DNA from: Membranipora membranacea
Lineage: Eukaryota; Bryozoa; Gymnolaemata; Cheilostomatida; Membraniporidae
Assembly: GCA_914767715.1 (NCBI GenBank)
Contig: OU612065.1
Location: forward strand, 1,738,001 to 1,802,000
Reading direction: 5' to 3'
DNA: 64,000 nucleotides
A program made the position numbers and the translations under genes. The notes under the pieces are model-generated. The model had not been told where the DNA came from and ran no database searches. It saw only the letters and a program-made list of their open reading frames with translations. This document shows positions 10,439 through 21,340 of the stretch, piece by piece (position 1 is the stretch's first letter; each line of letters starts with the position of its first letter).

Positions 10439-13400
10439 ATGTGTGGCATCTTTGCCTCAATAGTTCAGAATGTGGCACAGGCGACTAGCGCAAGAGAAAT
10501 TGTGGTGAGTTGATAAATATTAGCAAGGACTGTCTACGGAGTGTATATTCCTTGACTTGATGATGACTTATTTATTCATTGATTATTATGTGAACACGTT
10601 GTTTTTCCCCAATTTATTATTTATGTACTGGTTTTCTTGTGCTACACATTTGGCTGAGAATGACAGGTGTCCAACAACATACAAAGATAGGTCAGGAAAA
10701 TTAGTAAATGTAATTTTTGATATCATGGACATGGAATCAATGAACTAAAGATTTAGTTCATTGATGGAATAGAGCAGAGAATGAGAATCAGAATGCTGAG
10801 TCTGAGCAGGGAGAATGGTCTGAGTGCCTTGAATTTGTGGGAACCCCTGCCACCTGCTTGCTTAAACTGATCGACGTGTTGATGGGAGAGACAGAGCAGG
10901 CCGAGACCAACAGGGTATAGCCTTATCTCAAAGGCCACTTTTTTGTGGCCTTTGAGATAAGGGTATAGCGCATGATGGTAGACTTGATCCAGGTTCATTG
11001 ACATACTTTCTTATATAACAATAACATCAGTGTTGTGAGTGCAATTGGTAGACCCAAGAGGTAAAAGAATCCTTCTCCTTTGTAGATCATCCCTGGGAGG
11101 GGGCTTGGGTCCTTTAATACACGTGAGTCAGGCTGATGAAGCTTTCATCTTCTGCGACAAACACAGCGCCAAGCAGCCTAGTCTGAGCCCCCAAGACTGT
11201 TACCCCTCTCGGCGGCCCCCCGGCGAGCATCCAATCGTAGTCAATGTGTTGGCTAGTTATCTGTCGCCGTGCTTGAAAAGACCTGTAGTAAGCTTTGATA
11301 ACATCCCTTGTCAGATATGTTAACCCGTGAGGACTTTCTATCAGAATCAAAAGTCACACTCTTTTGGTATTTCAATGAGGTAGCTCTGTTACAAAATCAC
11401 TCTCAGTCAGAAGATAATAGCCCCATCAAGCAGTGAACAATTGGAGAACTGACAGGTGTCATTCTTATCTGCAAAGAACTATCAGTGTGCGATTTCTGCT
11501 GTATTTAAGCAAAGGACCCCCACAGAATGCAAGTTCTCTCAAAGCAGCCTATAGCATTTTTCATCCTAAAATTACAATCACTACTATCCACGACAGCCAA
11601 TGTGTTGGCTCTGATTGGTAGGAAGAAGAAGAGCCAATGCTAGGTCATATGTTACTTTCGACCTTGGCGTTGCCTAACTTCACTGCTTTTGGTTGCAACG
11701 TTCTTTTTTTATGAAATGAACTATAATGATTAAACAGAAGTGAAGGCCTATCATGTAGACATACCCCTTTATCTAGTGGTCTAAGTGGTACTCTACTCTC
11801 TGGGTTGAAAATCATTCTGAGAATTTTTAGCAATTTCAAATTATGCAGAAATATGGATCTGTAATAGTTTGATTGATATCTGGTCAGACGAGACAACTTC
11901 ACAATGTTTTCGAACAGAATCCAGTGGGAACTGTGTTCTAAAGGTTCCCCCTTTATATTTCTTTGCGGGGACTCAGTTCCCACCAGTTCCCACTCACTCA
12001 GAACACTGCCTTTATCTAGCCAAGCTCACTTTGTAGTCGACCTAGCTTTGCTTGACAAGTTGTGGACGATAGCCTATGGCATATAATAGTCAAGATACCT
12101 TTGGTGGGCAGTGAATCAAACTATATTTCATGTCCAAGAATGCGACTCGAAAAACTCTCATGAAAAAGTGATAGGGCCTAAACTTCTAGCTACACAATTG
12201 TAGGCTTGTTGGTAGTTACACCTATTCCTAAATTTGTATGAGCCTGTGGTTTAAGGTTCAGATACTTTTAGGTTTTTACTTTTAAACCTCAGAAATTTGT
12301 CTGCCGTTGTCTATTGGCTGTCATCAGATTTTCCAAAAGAGATCGTCTGAGAAAGCATTTGAAAACAAACTGATCTTTTTAATATGACATATATCAAGGA
12401 GTTTGAAAAAGGAGTGGAAACGGCCTCTCATTTCAAATTGTTGTTTGTCTCCACTGGTAATTGTCCTCTCTTTATCAGCAAAGGTTTTCCATGACCACAG
12501 CCAATCAGAGCAGAGACTGCAGAGAGTGACTTCCTGCCAAAAAGAAGTACAACTTGAGTTGCTGTAATAATTTTGATGAACTGTCCAATCAGCAAGAGCA
12601 TAGTTGTGGAATCCCATTTATCAAGATGGGCTCTACCGCAAATTTCCTAAAGTGTTTGAACCTCTTGAAAAGAAACTAAACTAAGTAGCAGAGAGATATA
12701 GATAGCACTCAGGTATAGTCCATGTTTCAAACTATAGTCTAGTTTTACCTGGGACTCCAAAGCCCTCTGCTACTCATATCAGAAGGGAAAGTTCAACTGC
12801 AGACATGGCCATAAATTTGCCTCATAATTTGGTAATCAATGGCGGTTTTCATCACTCAAACGGGGTATGTTATGCCTCCCTTTGACACTTCGGTGTTAGA
12901 AAGGGCTTATTTAAGTACTTTCACTACTTTTATCAGGTCTAAGTTCCTCACATGGTTTTTAAATGGTGAATGAATGATTTATTTTCAGTCTCTCTATCCC
13001 CCATCAAACATTTGCGTTGGAATTATAATTCAATACCCTGCAAAATGGTTACTATATTACTAGCTATGTCTCATCTACACTTGTGGTGATTTACATCATG
13101 ATGTCTCTGGGTGTCTGAATATACCATTGAGTAAACATGTCAACTATTTTAATAATTTTCAACTGGAGACAGACATATAAAAAGACTGAGGACTTAAATG
13201 AATTTTAATGGAGGGACCATATTAGTACAACCCTTGGAAACAGCCTTGTTAAGTCACAGGCTACAATTCGTTTCCACTCCCTCTCTGTACCTCCCTGCAT
13301 ATATATATATATGAAATGTCTATACATATATCATTGCTATATCATAGAGGTATATTTTTTTAATCATAAACACAGGATAGTCAATGTCCTAATTTTGATT

Positions 13401-16400
13401 CTCATTGAATATAGAAACAATATGGCAGTGAAGTGTTAGAACCTCTACGGAGAAGAGGACCAGATTATCAGCAGTTACTGAGTGTCACTATAAATGAGGT
13501 TTGGTCTCTGGACCTCTACAGTACAGTCCTGCATATGAGAGGGGACCTGTGTCCACAGCCCATAGTCCATAACAAGACAGGAGATATTCTCCTCTGGAAC
13601 GGAGAAATATTTGGGGGAGTTCAGGTTAGAATATAATATGTTAGACCAAGTTTGATCCAATTTCCCTGCATTCTGCGTCGTTCCCATATTTTGAAGGGGC
13701 CACTCCGAATGCAGGCAATTTGGATCGTTCTTGATCTAATGAAATCTCAGGTTATCTGCCTTTCCAGTTTTTAGCATAAATGTGTAAATGTGTAGACAGT
13801 CAAGACAAAGCAATGGACTGTTTCATAATTATTTTAGACAAGATCAACGCATCAATTTGTGTTCTATTGTAATTATTTATTTACCCAGATATCAGATGAT
13901 AGTAATGATGGTGAGGTGTTACTCAATTTACTAGTATCTTCAGAGAGTGATGAAGCTTTGTTGCAACTATTCCGTCAGATTCAAGGACCTTACGCTTTCC
14001 TTTACTATCAGGTATTTGTTTTATAGGGATGCGCTTTAACCAAAATATCAACTGAGATTAACTAGATTAATTTATCGTGGATTTCACGATCAAAACATCA
14101 AAGGATTCCCCAGTTCATTGCATCATAGTACATTTGTTTCCCTTGTTTTTACATTGAAACCTTCTGATTTGAGTCTTTTCTTTTATAATACCATTATTGG
14201 CAGTCATTTAGCCACATAACCTACATAACATGTGAAACAGGGCAGGCAGGACAATATTATGAGTGGTGAACTAAACTGGAAACTAAGAGAAGATTGAACA
14301 AGATCAAAAAAGTTGTGTGCAGCCTATTATTTAAAAAAAAAACTTGTGTTTGACCATCGGCTCATACTGTCATGTTGAGACAGTGATTGATTAGTGGCAA
14401 AGTTAATATCAGAAGAGAGGAAATCCAGTGGCTGTTATGCTGTCATCTTCAGAAATTTAACTGGGGATAACTTGCTGAAAATGAAATTTTGGGGAGAGGG
14501 TGGTAGGGTCTTCAAATGTGCTGAGTTGCTTAGTTATTTGTATCCCTAGACATAAAAACATATTCAGCAAGTAATGGAATTATCATTACCAAGTTGGCAT
14601 ATATCAAATTGCAGTACTGGATTTCATGAGTGCTAATTTTACAACGTAGAATGCAAAATTGACAATAACTTATCATTGGGACCTTGAGGTTGAAACTTTG
14701 TTCTGGAATATGTTTAGATGTGTTAGATTGCGAGCATGGTTGATTTAGTATTATGCTTTGATAATAAATACGCTTTTATGAAGAGACAGAAGCAGGTCCT
14801 GTGGTTTGGCAGAGACGTATTTGGCAGAAGAAGCCTGACATATTCATTAGATTCTGAAACGAGACAGCTGACCATGTCATCTGTGGTCCTCCCACAACTG
14901 GTAAGACTCAAATCGTAACACGGAGAAAGAACCTAAATAGTATAGTGATAAATACCAGGTTTTCACAAAACATTTAATTCCACAGTTTACCCTAAGTAGA
15001 TAGGATATTTTGCCTTGCGTATCTATTCAGTTTTCTTCATTTAATCCACAGAATTTATTTTCTCGTTCATACCACTGTAAATGTATAAACGTTTTATTCC
15101 TGTTATTCAATCAATTCATAAATTATTTCAGGAAGGAGAATGGGAAGAACTCAATGCTGCAGGTGTATACAGAGCAGATTTTCAATCCCAATCCTATTCA
15201 TTGAGCTGCTACCCATGGTATCACAACAGCATGCTGCCTAATGATGATCTCTGTGTTCAGCTGTGCTCTCTTGATATGCACCTTGACGTGTATGAATCAC
15301 TCAACACCAGTATTTCTGGTGAAAGTCTAGAAGACTCTACCGTCACCCCCTCTACTGTCATCCCCTCTACCGCCCCCATTACTGCCACCCCATCTACTGC
15401 CGCCCCTTCTACTGATCCTCTTGATGCTGCCATATCACAGCTGGATGAGGAAGCTGACCAGTTAATAGTGAAGTTACAGGCGGCTGTGTATCGTAGAGTG
15501 GGTCAGCACTCGTATTATTGTGACGCCTGTCGCAGCTTACAGACATGTTCAGATGCTCATGTCTCTGTGATGTTCTCTGGAGGTATAGATTCTGTAATGT
15601 TAGCCTACCTTGCCGATAAATGTGTACCTCGACATCAGCCAATAGACCTGCTCAACGTAGCCTTTGAGGTTGGCACAGCCTCCAACTATGATGTACCAGA
15701 CAGATTAACAGGCAGACAAGCACTGTATGAACTTCCACAAAACAGGAGGTGGAATTTTGTAGAAGTAAGCACCCAAAGATTTAACTTCTGCTTTTGTTTG
15801 CACTAAGTCAGGAGCATACTAGTGCCTCTCATATGATTTTGATCCTCACAACAGCATAAGTCAGTCATTAGCTGTTAGAAGTATTAGAACTGTAATAAGT
15901 ATTAATATCAAATGCTAACTTCAATGTCACTTGAACTATTTTCTGTTGGCAACTGTTATGGGAACCTCATGATTTAGCATAATTACTCTGCCTGTAAAAA
16001 TTCAAAAACTAGAGCATGCAAAACATTGCTTTCATCCGCAAATTTTGGTACATATTGATGTGTTTCTCTGTGAATCTTGATTTTGCAATAACTACAGTCA
16101 TAAGAAAACTCGTTTTGTGTTTGTAGATCAATGTAACAAAGCTAGAGTTGCAGGACTGGAGGTAAATGAACATATCCCCTTGGTAAATTGTTTGAAGTTG
16201 TCCTTACATGTGCATAAAGAGGACAACTCCCTATTGTTACAATCTAGGTATAAAGCAGAGATATAATGGCAACCTAGACAAGGGCACCATATACAGCTCA
16301 AGTGAGGCACTTTATTGTTGTACGACATCGGAATGTATAGTAGCAACGATTCTATCATTGATTTGCAGTCCACAGTCCAGATTTTCAAACCGATTCATTG

Positions 16401-19288
16401 TGATATGATTTTGAGTTTGAAAACTGCTTTATATTCTTCTTCCCAGATTGATGATGTTTTTCTTTGAAAAAACTGTTAAAGCGAATTATCAAAATGTTTG
16501 GGATGAGCTGCTTAATCTATCCCAATTTTCAGAGTAACCCACAAATAAATGCCTCAGTGTCTCAATGCTTAAGCTCCATATAGTGTCCTGTTTATATTTA
16601 TTATTAAGTCCAAGGTATAAAGCTATTATCAAGCAGGTTTGTCAACATAAATATGTGAATGGACCGACAAAAAACTATATACTAAATATTTCATCTTGTG
16701 TCCCATTGATGAACAAATTTTGATACCCTTTAGAGTCAATCGGACAACTCAGCTTATAAGACCTCTGAAGTCTGTGTTAGATGACAGTATCGGTTGTGCT
16801 CTGTGGTTTGCATCAAGAGGACATGGTGCCATCACAAATCATGCATCTGGTGACACAGATTATAAAAGCAAAGCTAGAGTTGTGCTCTCTGGCCTCGGTG
16901 CTGATGAACAGCTTGGTGGATATTCCAGGTTTGTAGCTCTTGTTTGCATTTTTCTTACCAGCTTAGGCCTCCTCAGTTTCAGTTTTCAAGAATTGCTTTG
17001 CAAACATTTCTCTAAAGCGGTCTATGAAAAACAGATTAAAGGGGAGCTTCAGTTCAGAATCACTTTCTCCCACCCCTATCCAGGTTGATAGATCAACCGA
17101 TTCCGATTCTGTACATGTGCTGCATTTTGGCGCCAAATACATCATAAAGATTTGTTTACATTGACAAGGAATGATTTGATGTCATAGGTAGGACACTCAT
17201 AAACAATGCTCTATCAATCAATAATGACTGATTTACATTTAGCAATTTTTCTCAGTAAACAGTTATTATTTTCGAAAATCATTATAGCTACACATTCCTC
17301 AACTATATTTGACTCCGCTGTTCGATTTTTGAAAGCTAATTTTCTTGTTTTAAAATAAAATTGGATATGAAAAAGTGTAGGAATACAATAATTTTGAGTT
17401 CAGTTTTTAGTTAAGTGGCAGTGTCATAATGTGGGCCACAGCAGGTGCACTGCAAATATTGATTTTCTAGTGAATTATAAATCAATAAATCATTAATCAT
17501 CATGATTTACGCTATTAAATATGGCTCAATGTAGCCTGTCTTGACAAGACATGCTATGCTCCGTGTAATTAACGGCGATGTCAAAAGTTATTGGGATGTA
17601 AATTTGAGCATAGCAAACTGGTGAAAGTAAGTCTCATAAAAAACCTTTTGGTCCATATTATTACTCCCCACACAAGTAAACCCCTGTCGATGGACTACCA
17701 ATTAATGCTTCATCTGAATTACAGTCCATCTTTAAGACCATCAAATATCCTCACAATATTTCATTAAATGTGTTTCTACGAGACTTTCATCACAAAATGG
17801 GAACAAGTTACAAAGCAGCAAACATGGATATACTTCAAATATGCCAATGCAGCAAGAAAGAGTGTTATGGAAAAGCTTCGTTTAGCGCGCTTGCTATTCA
17901 CTGCCAGGCGATTAGTGCCGCAGGGGGAGCTTTCATTGTTGATTGTTCCAGCCCCCAGCACCCTCGGGTGTATACCTCTCCAGTGAGAGAATTGTTTGAG
18001 AAATTTCATATGGTGAGATAGATGAGATTTGATAAAAGCTCACATATTATGCAATAATGGAATTATGAAGCATATTCTGGATGCCAATTTGAGGTGTCCT
18101 GCAGAGCCATGATAGCTCAAGTGACAAAAACAGAAGGAAATTGTTGCCGAGTGCATTTATATTGTGCACCCCTTATATATTTAATATCTGTAATATAAAG
18201 CCCTGCATGGTTTCTTGTTTGATATGTATAACTACCAATTTCTCTCACTACTCATCTAATAACCTAAGCGCTTATAACCTCTTCAAATTATTTCCAGACA
18301 TAGGTCGAGTTATCAAAGTAGAGGTTTAGCAGGCCTTCTCGAAGAACTAGATATGGATGTAAAACGCTTATCATCCAGAAACTTGGGAAGAGATGATAGG
18401 TGTGTATTCATTTCTCGTTACCGAAACAATGTCAAATCTCCTTGTTCTGAGCCTAAACCAAAACAAACCTTAACTACAAGACACAATAAAATCCCGTCAC
18501 CCAAGACTAACGTAATAAAGAACTTCACGATGAAGATCCAGACTGTGTTTCCGTCGACACGGGATAGATTACAATATGCCCTTTACACTTGGCACCATGT
18601 TCCTCTGGGTGCTATTTATTTGTAACCATCCAACTTTACCTTATCATAAACCTCCACACCCAATCCATGAAGTAGTTATCTTCACTCAGATGTAAACTGT
18701 TCCTCCTTTTGTAGAATAGTTAGTGATCACGGAAAGGAAGCTAGATTCCCGTACCTGGATGAAGAGTTTGTCTCATTTCTCAATACACTGCCGGTTCATA
18801 AAAAGGTGAGTACAGCTTTCTCAGTACACTGCCGGTTCATAAGAAGGTAAGTACAGCTTTACTCTAACTGCCGGTTCATAAGAAGGTAAGTACAGCTTTA
18901 CTCTAATTAAGTTTTTCATAACCAGTGCATAGTCACGAATTTCATCTACATTAGCATTTTTCTGCCAGTCGCAAAACATTGCTTCAGAAAGAAAGATGTT
19001 CACACTACGCAACTGACGATGGTATGACTAAATATAGTCTATTCCCTCATTTGTGTATGTTAGCTCAGAAAAGTCCACTCATTATGTTTTATTTGATAGA
19101 TGGACCTATCATTACCTCGGGGTGTTGGTGAGAAACTCCTTTTAAGAGTTAGTGCTGTGAAGTGCAATCTACCTCTAACAGCAAGACTGGCTAAGAGGGC
19201 TATCCAGTTTGGATCTCGGATTGCAAAGTGTGAAAACAGGAAAGAAAAAGGTTCTGATGTATGCAGTCGCCTCTCTGTGAAGACTTGA
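10439..19288 (+). CDS. ASNSD1: Asparagine synthetase domain-containing protein 1 (ASNSD1-like), ten exons, 586 aa
   Basis: Exons: 10439-10504, 13415-13624, 13889-14011, 14784-14900, 15132-15764, 16127-16161, 16734-16928, 18298-18399, 18715-18805, 19100-19288. All are GT-AG with matching phases, giving 586 residues (human about 640). It begins MCGIF, so Cys2 is in place for a glutamine amidotransferase N-terminus, followed by [17 protein letters not shown] and [12 protein letters not shown]. The synthetase half has the ATP-pyrophosphatase loop SGGIDS at about 321-326, then [40 protein letters not shown] and [16 protein letters not shown]. The ASNSD1 family is built like class B asparagine synthetase; whether it makes asparagine is not established. 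Oddities: a Ser/Thr/Pro-rich stretch at about 240-270, a 2.9-kb first intron, and a triplicated 5' splice site after exon 9. The tiny first exon is inferred from the MCGI motif and phase. Confidence 0.93.
10921..10962. repeat. Perfect 18-bp-stem hairpin flanked by 8-bp direct repeats
   Basis: CCTTATCTCAAAGGCCAC at 10921-10938 is exactly complementary to 10945-10962 around a TTTTTT loop. GGGTATAG occurs immediately before the hairpin and again at its right end. It lies in the long first intron of the ASNSD1-like gene. Confidence 0.8.
13641..13739. mobile_element. Fold-back MITE-like element, copy 1
   Basis: The ends TTAGACCAAGTTTGATCCAA and the reverse complement of CTTGATCTAA form imperfect terminal inverted repeats of about 30 bp in a 99-bp unit. 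A related copy with matching ends lies at 63073-63196. This copy starts 16 bp after the 5' splice site of ASNSD1 exon 2. Confidence 0.6.
17875..17984 (+). mobile_element. tRNA-like retroposon fragment, 5'-truncated, B box deleted
   Basis: From TTTAGCGCGCTTGC to GGTGTATACCTCTCC this matches the two copies near 62 kb almost base for base, but lacks about 25 bp that hold the B box (GGTTCGAGTCC) and most of the A box. It lies in ASNSD1 intron 7. Ending at the same 3' point as the other copies supports a dispersed family. Confidence 0.7.
18786..18905 (+). repeat. Tandem triplication of an exon end and its 5' splice site
   Basis: The last bases of ASNSD1 exon 9 and its donor (CTGCCGGTTCATAA then GTGAGTACAGCTTT) are repeated twice more downstream. 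This creates further donors at 18847 and 18886, both GTAAGT. Spacings are 41 and 39 bp. Only the first donor (18806) keeps the reading frame into the next exon, since use of the second or third would add 41 or 80 nt. Confidence 0.85.
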
Positions 19289-21340
19289 ATTGTGTGAGCG
19301 AGTACCAGTGTAGCATCTTGGCAACTTGGTTATTTTTCAAAAATTCAGGATACTTGAGTTCCCAAAATGCAAGAGAAGGCAGCCAAAGGATGCAAGAGAA
19401 GGCAGCCAAAGGATGCAAGAGATTGATAGGCATGTTAGCTTGCATAGAGACAGGGGGTCTACTTCAACTAAAATGAGCGATGCCTAAAAAAGTAATGTCT
19501 CCATCATTTCACACAAAATCAGCGCTAATTTGGTCTTTCAATTACACATAATTATTCGTTCCCAAATAGTTCACTCAGAATATATAATAGTTCCATCAAT
19601 GAGTAGGCGATAAGGGAACGAAAGCCCTAACAGGTCTTTGTCGTTCAGCTTTGAGGGATCATTTTTATGGAATAAGGTTTTTTTTATAAATGCTTTTGTG
19701 TTATAATAGGATGGTGCTGGCATACACAGTATTGAATGTAATCGTAATTTCAGATTTTCGTACTTTCTGTGAGACTGAAATCAGATTTATTGTTTCAAAC
19801 ATTGACAGGAATTCATTCTAGCTTGACAATAAAAATGATAAACTCTTCAAATACTATTTTGGCATTGACTGTGACAAAGTGTTACTAGAACTAAATTGAT
19901 TGCCCATTGGATGTATCAGTATGTGAATGAAATTCGGATAAGCACCCATTTCATTTCATTTATGGAAAGAACTACCCAATTAAGAAAAGGTATAACTTTG
20001 GCAAATAAAATCTGAGCAGCACCAACAAACAACATAGATAAAATAAGAACCGAAGTTGATTTTATTCAGATTTGTCTTTGCTCCCTGTGTGGGGTAGAGA
20101 TATCACCAGGATTATCTCTGGGTTCTCAGGGTCCCATGTGCTCACCACGTGACCCTTCATGACTGGCTCATGGCACCCTGACCATCGTACCGAAGTGTTA
20201 GTCTATCTAACTCCTTGGCTCTACAAAGAAGCAAATTGCTCGATCAAAGTCTATGCTGATGATTTGCCTGCTCATAGAATCAAGGCACTGCCTTATTCAT
20301 GTCATGAATGTGTAACGTACATACTTGCTACAGATCTATGTGGTTCTATAAATATGGAACCTGCGTCAAATTTATATACAACTATCCATGGAACTCACCG
20401 TTAAAACTACCCAGTTATGACTGTGGCGGCGTGGTGCTAGCTGACCACACATTTCTTGTGTTTGCGGTGGGTGGGACCACCCACAGAGTTATGATTAGAC
20501 TGATTGTTCACCGGTGCATCAGATCCTAGAGCTTCTCCAGCTCCTGTTGAACAGATGGGGTAAGATTAGATTATAAGGATGTGGTAAAGTGAGTAACGTG
20601 ATGACTGCCCAGACCGTAGATATTGCTTAAATTGAATGGTCTGGGAAGCAACTGAACAGAGAATTGTAATTCAGAAGACAACCTATTTAAGCAAACTGAT
20701 CACTCATGATACGCTTTTATTGCATTGTGGCTCTCCGATAAATGTAGCCTCGTATCATCAAAAAGCGCCGCACCACCTGATAATTCTTTGCAAAATTTTA
20801 ATCACAATAGTGACCCCGACGTAAAATGTCAGCGTCTGATATGAGATATTTTGCTGCCAAGACACAGTCTTATGAAATTGCCCAAGAGCAGACCATAGGC
20901 TACATGAACACTAGGTACTTGGGCAATACACTCGGCTAGTCGATTTGATTTTGATATACAGGCAAAAAATAGGTCGACTCCCAAAAATGGTTTAGGCACT
21001 CTGAATATGATTGGCTTCCGGTGCAAATGTTTTCCAACTTTTTTATAATGTGTACAGGATAAATTTTAGAGTTATCTTGTAATATAATTTTACATATTTC
21101 CATGTCAGGGACAAATAATTACCATGACGATATCCATTTTGTGGTAATTATAGTTTATTTGAACAGTGATCTACATATCACAGATCAGAGTCATATGCCG
21201 CTGAGCTCAGGTTCTATAATTATGGATCGGAAAACTTGTGATTATGGGAAAATTGCGCGGTGTACCCAGGGAACTAAATTACAGTATCAGTAAAAAATGA
21301 TTGCAATGCATATAACTTGGGTTGTAAAAGTAATACATAC
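19289..21340. other. Convergent spacer: ASNSD1 3' end and LKB1 3' end
   Basis: Should hold the 3' UTR of the ASNSD1-like gene and the final coding exon plus 3' UTR of LKB1 on the minus strand. I could not identify that exon with confidence. A minus-strand candidate after an acceptor near 20805, with a short peptide rich in Leu, Asp and His, is possible but lacks the basic and Cys motifs of known LKB1 tails. Confidence 0.4.
19367..19422. repeat. 23-bp minisatellite, about 2.4 copies
   Basis: The unit ATGCAAGAGAAGGCAGCCAAAGG is repeated perfectly at 19367 and 19390 with a partial third copy. It lies about 80 bp after the ASNSD1 stop codon, probably in the 3' UTR. Confidence 0.85.

Noticed and set aside
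11043-11350. GC-richer open frames on both strands inside ASNSD1 intron 1
   Set aside because: No splice signals, start context or recognisable motif; the two frames mirror each other as expected by chance.
12324-12617. Minus-strand 97-codon open frame in ASNSD1 intron 1
   Set aside because: Composition and lack of acceptor or motif give no support for coding.
20159-20529. Plus-strand open frames after ASNSD1
   Set aside because: Overlapping frames with no domain, splice site or homologue I recognise.
20829-21026. Minus-strand open frame considered as the missing LKB1 tail
   Set aside because: Nearby acceptors give the wrong phase or a quick stop, and the peptide lacks LKB1 tail motifs.
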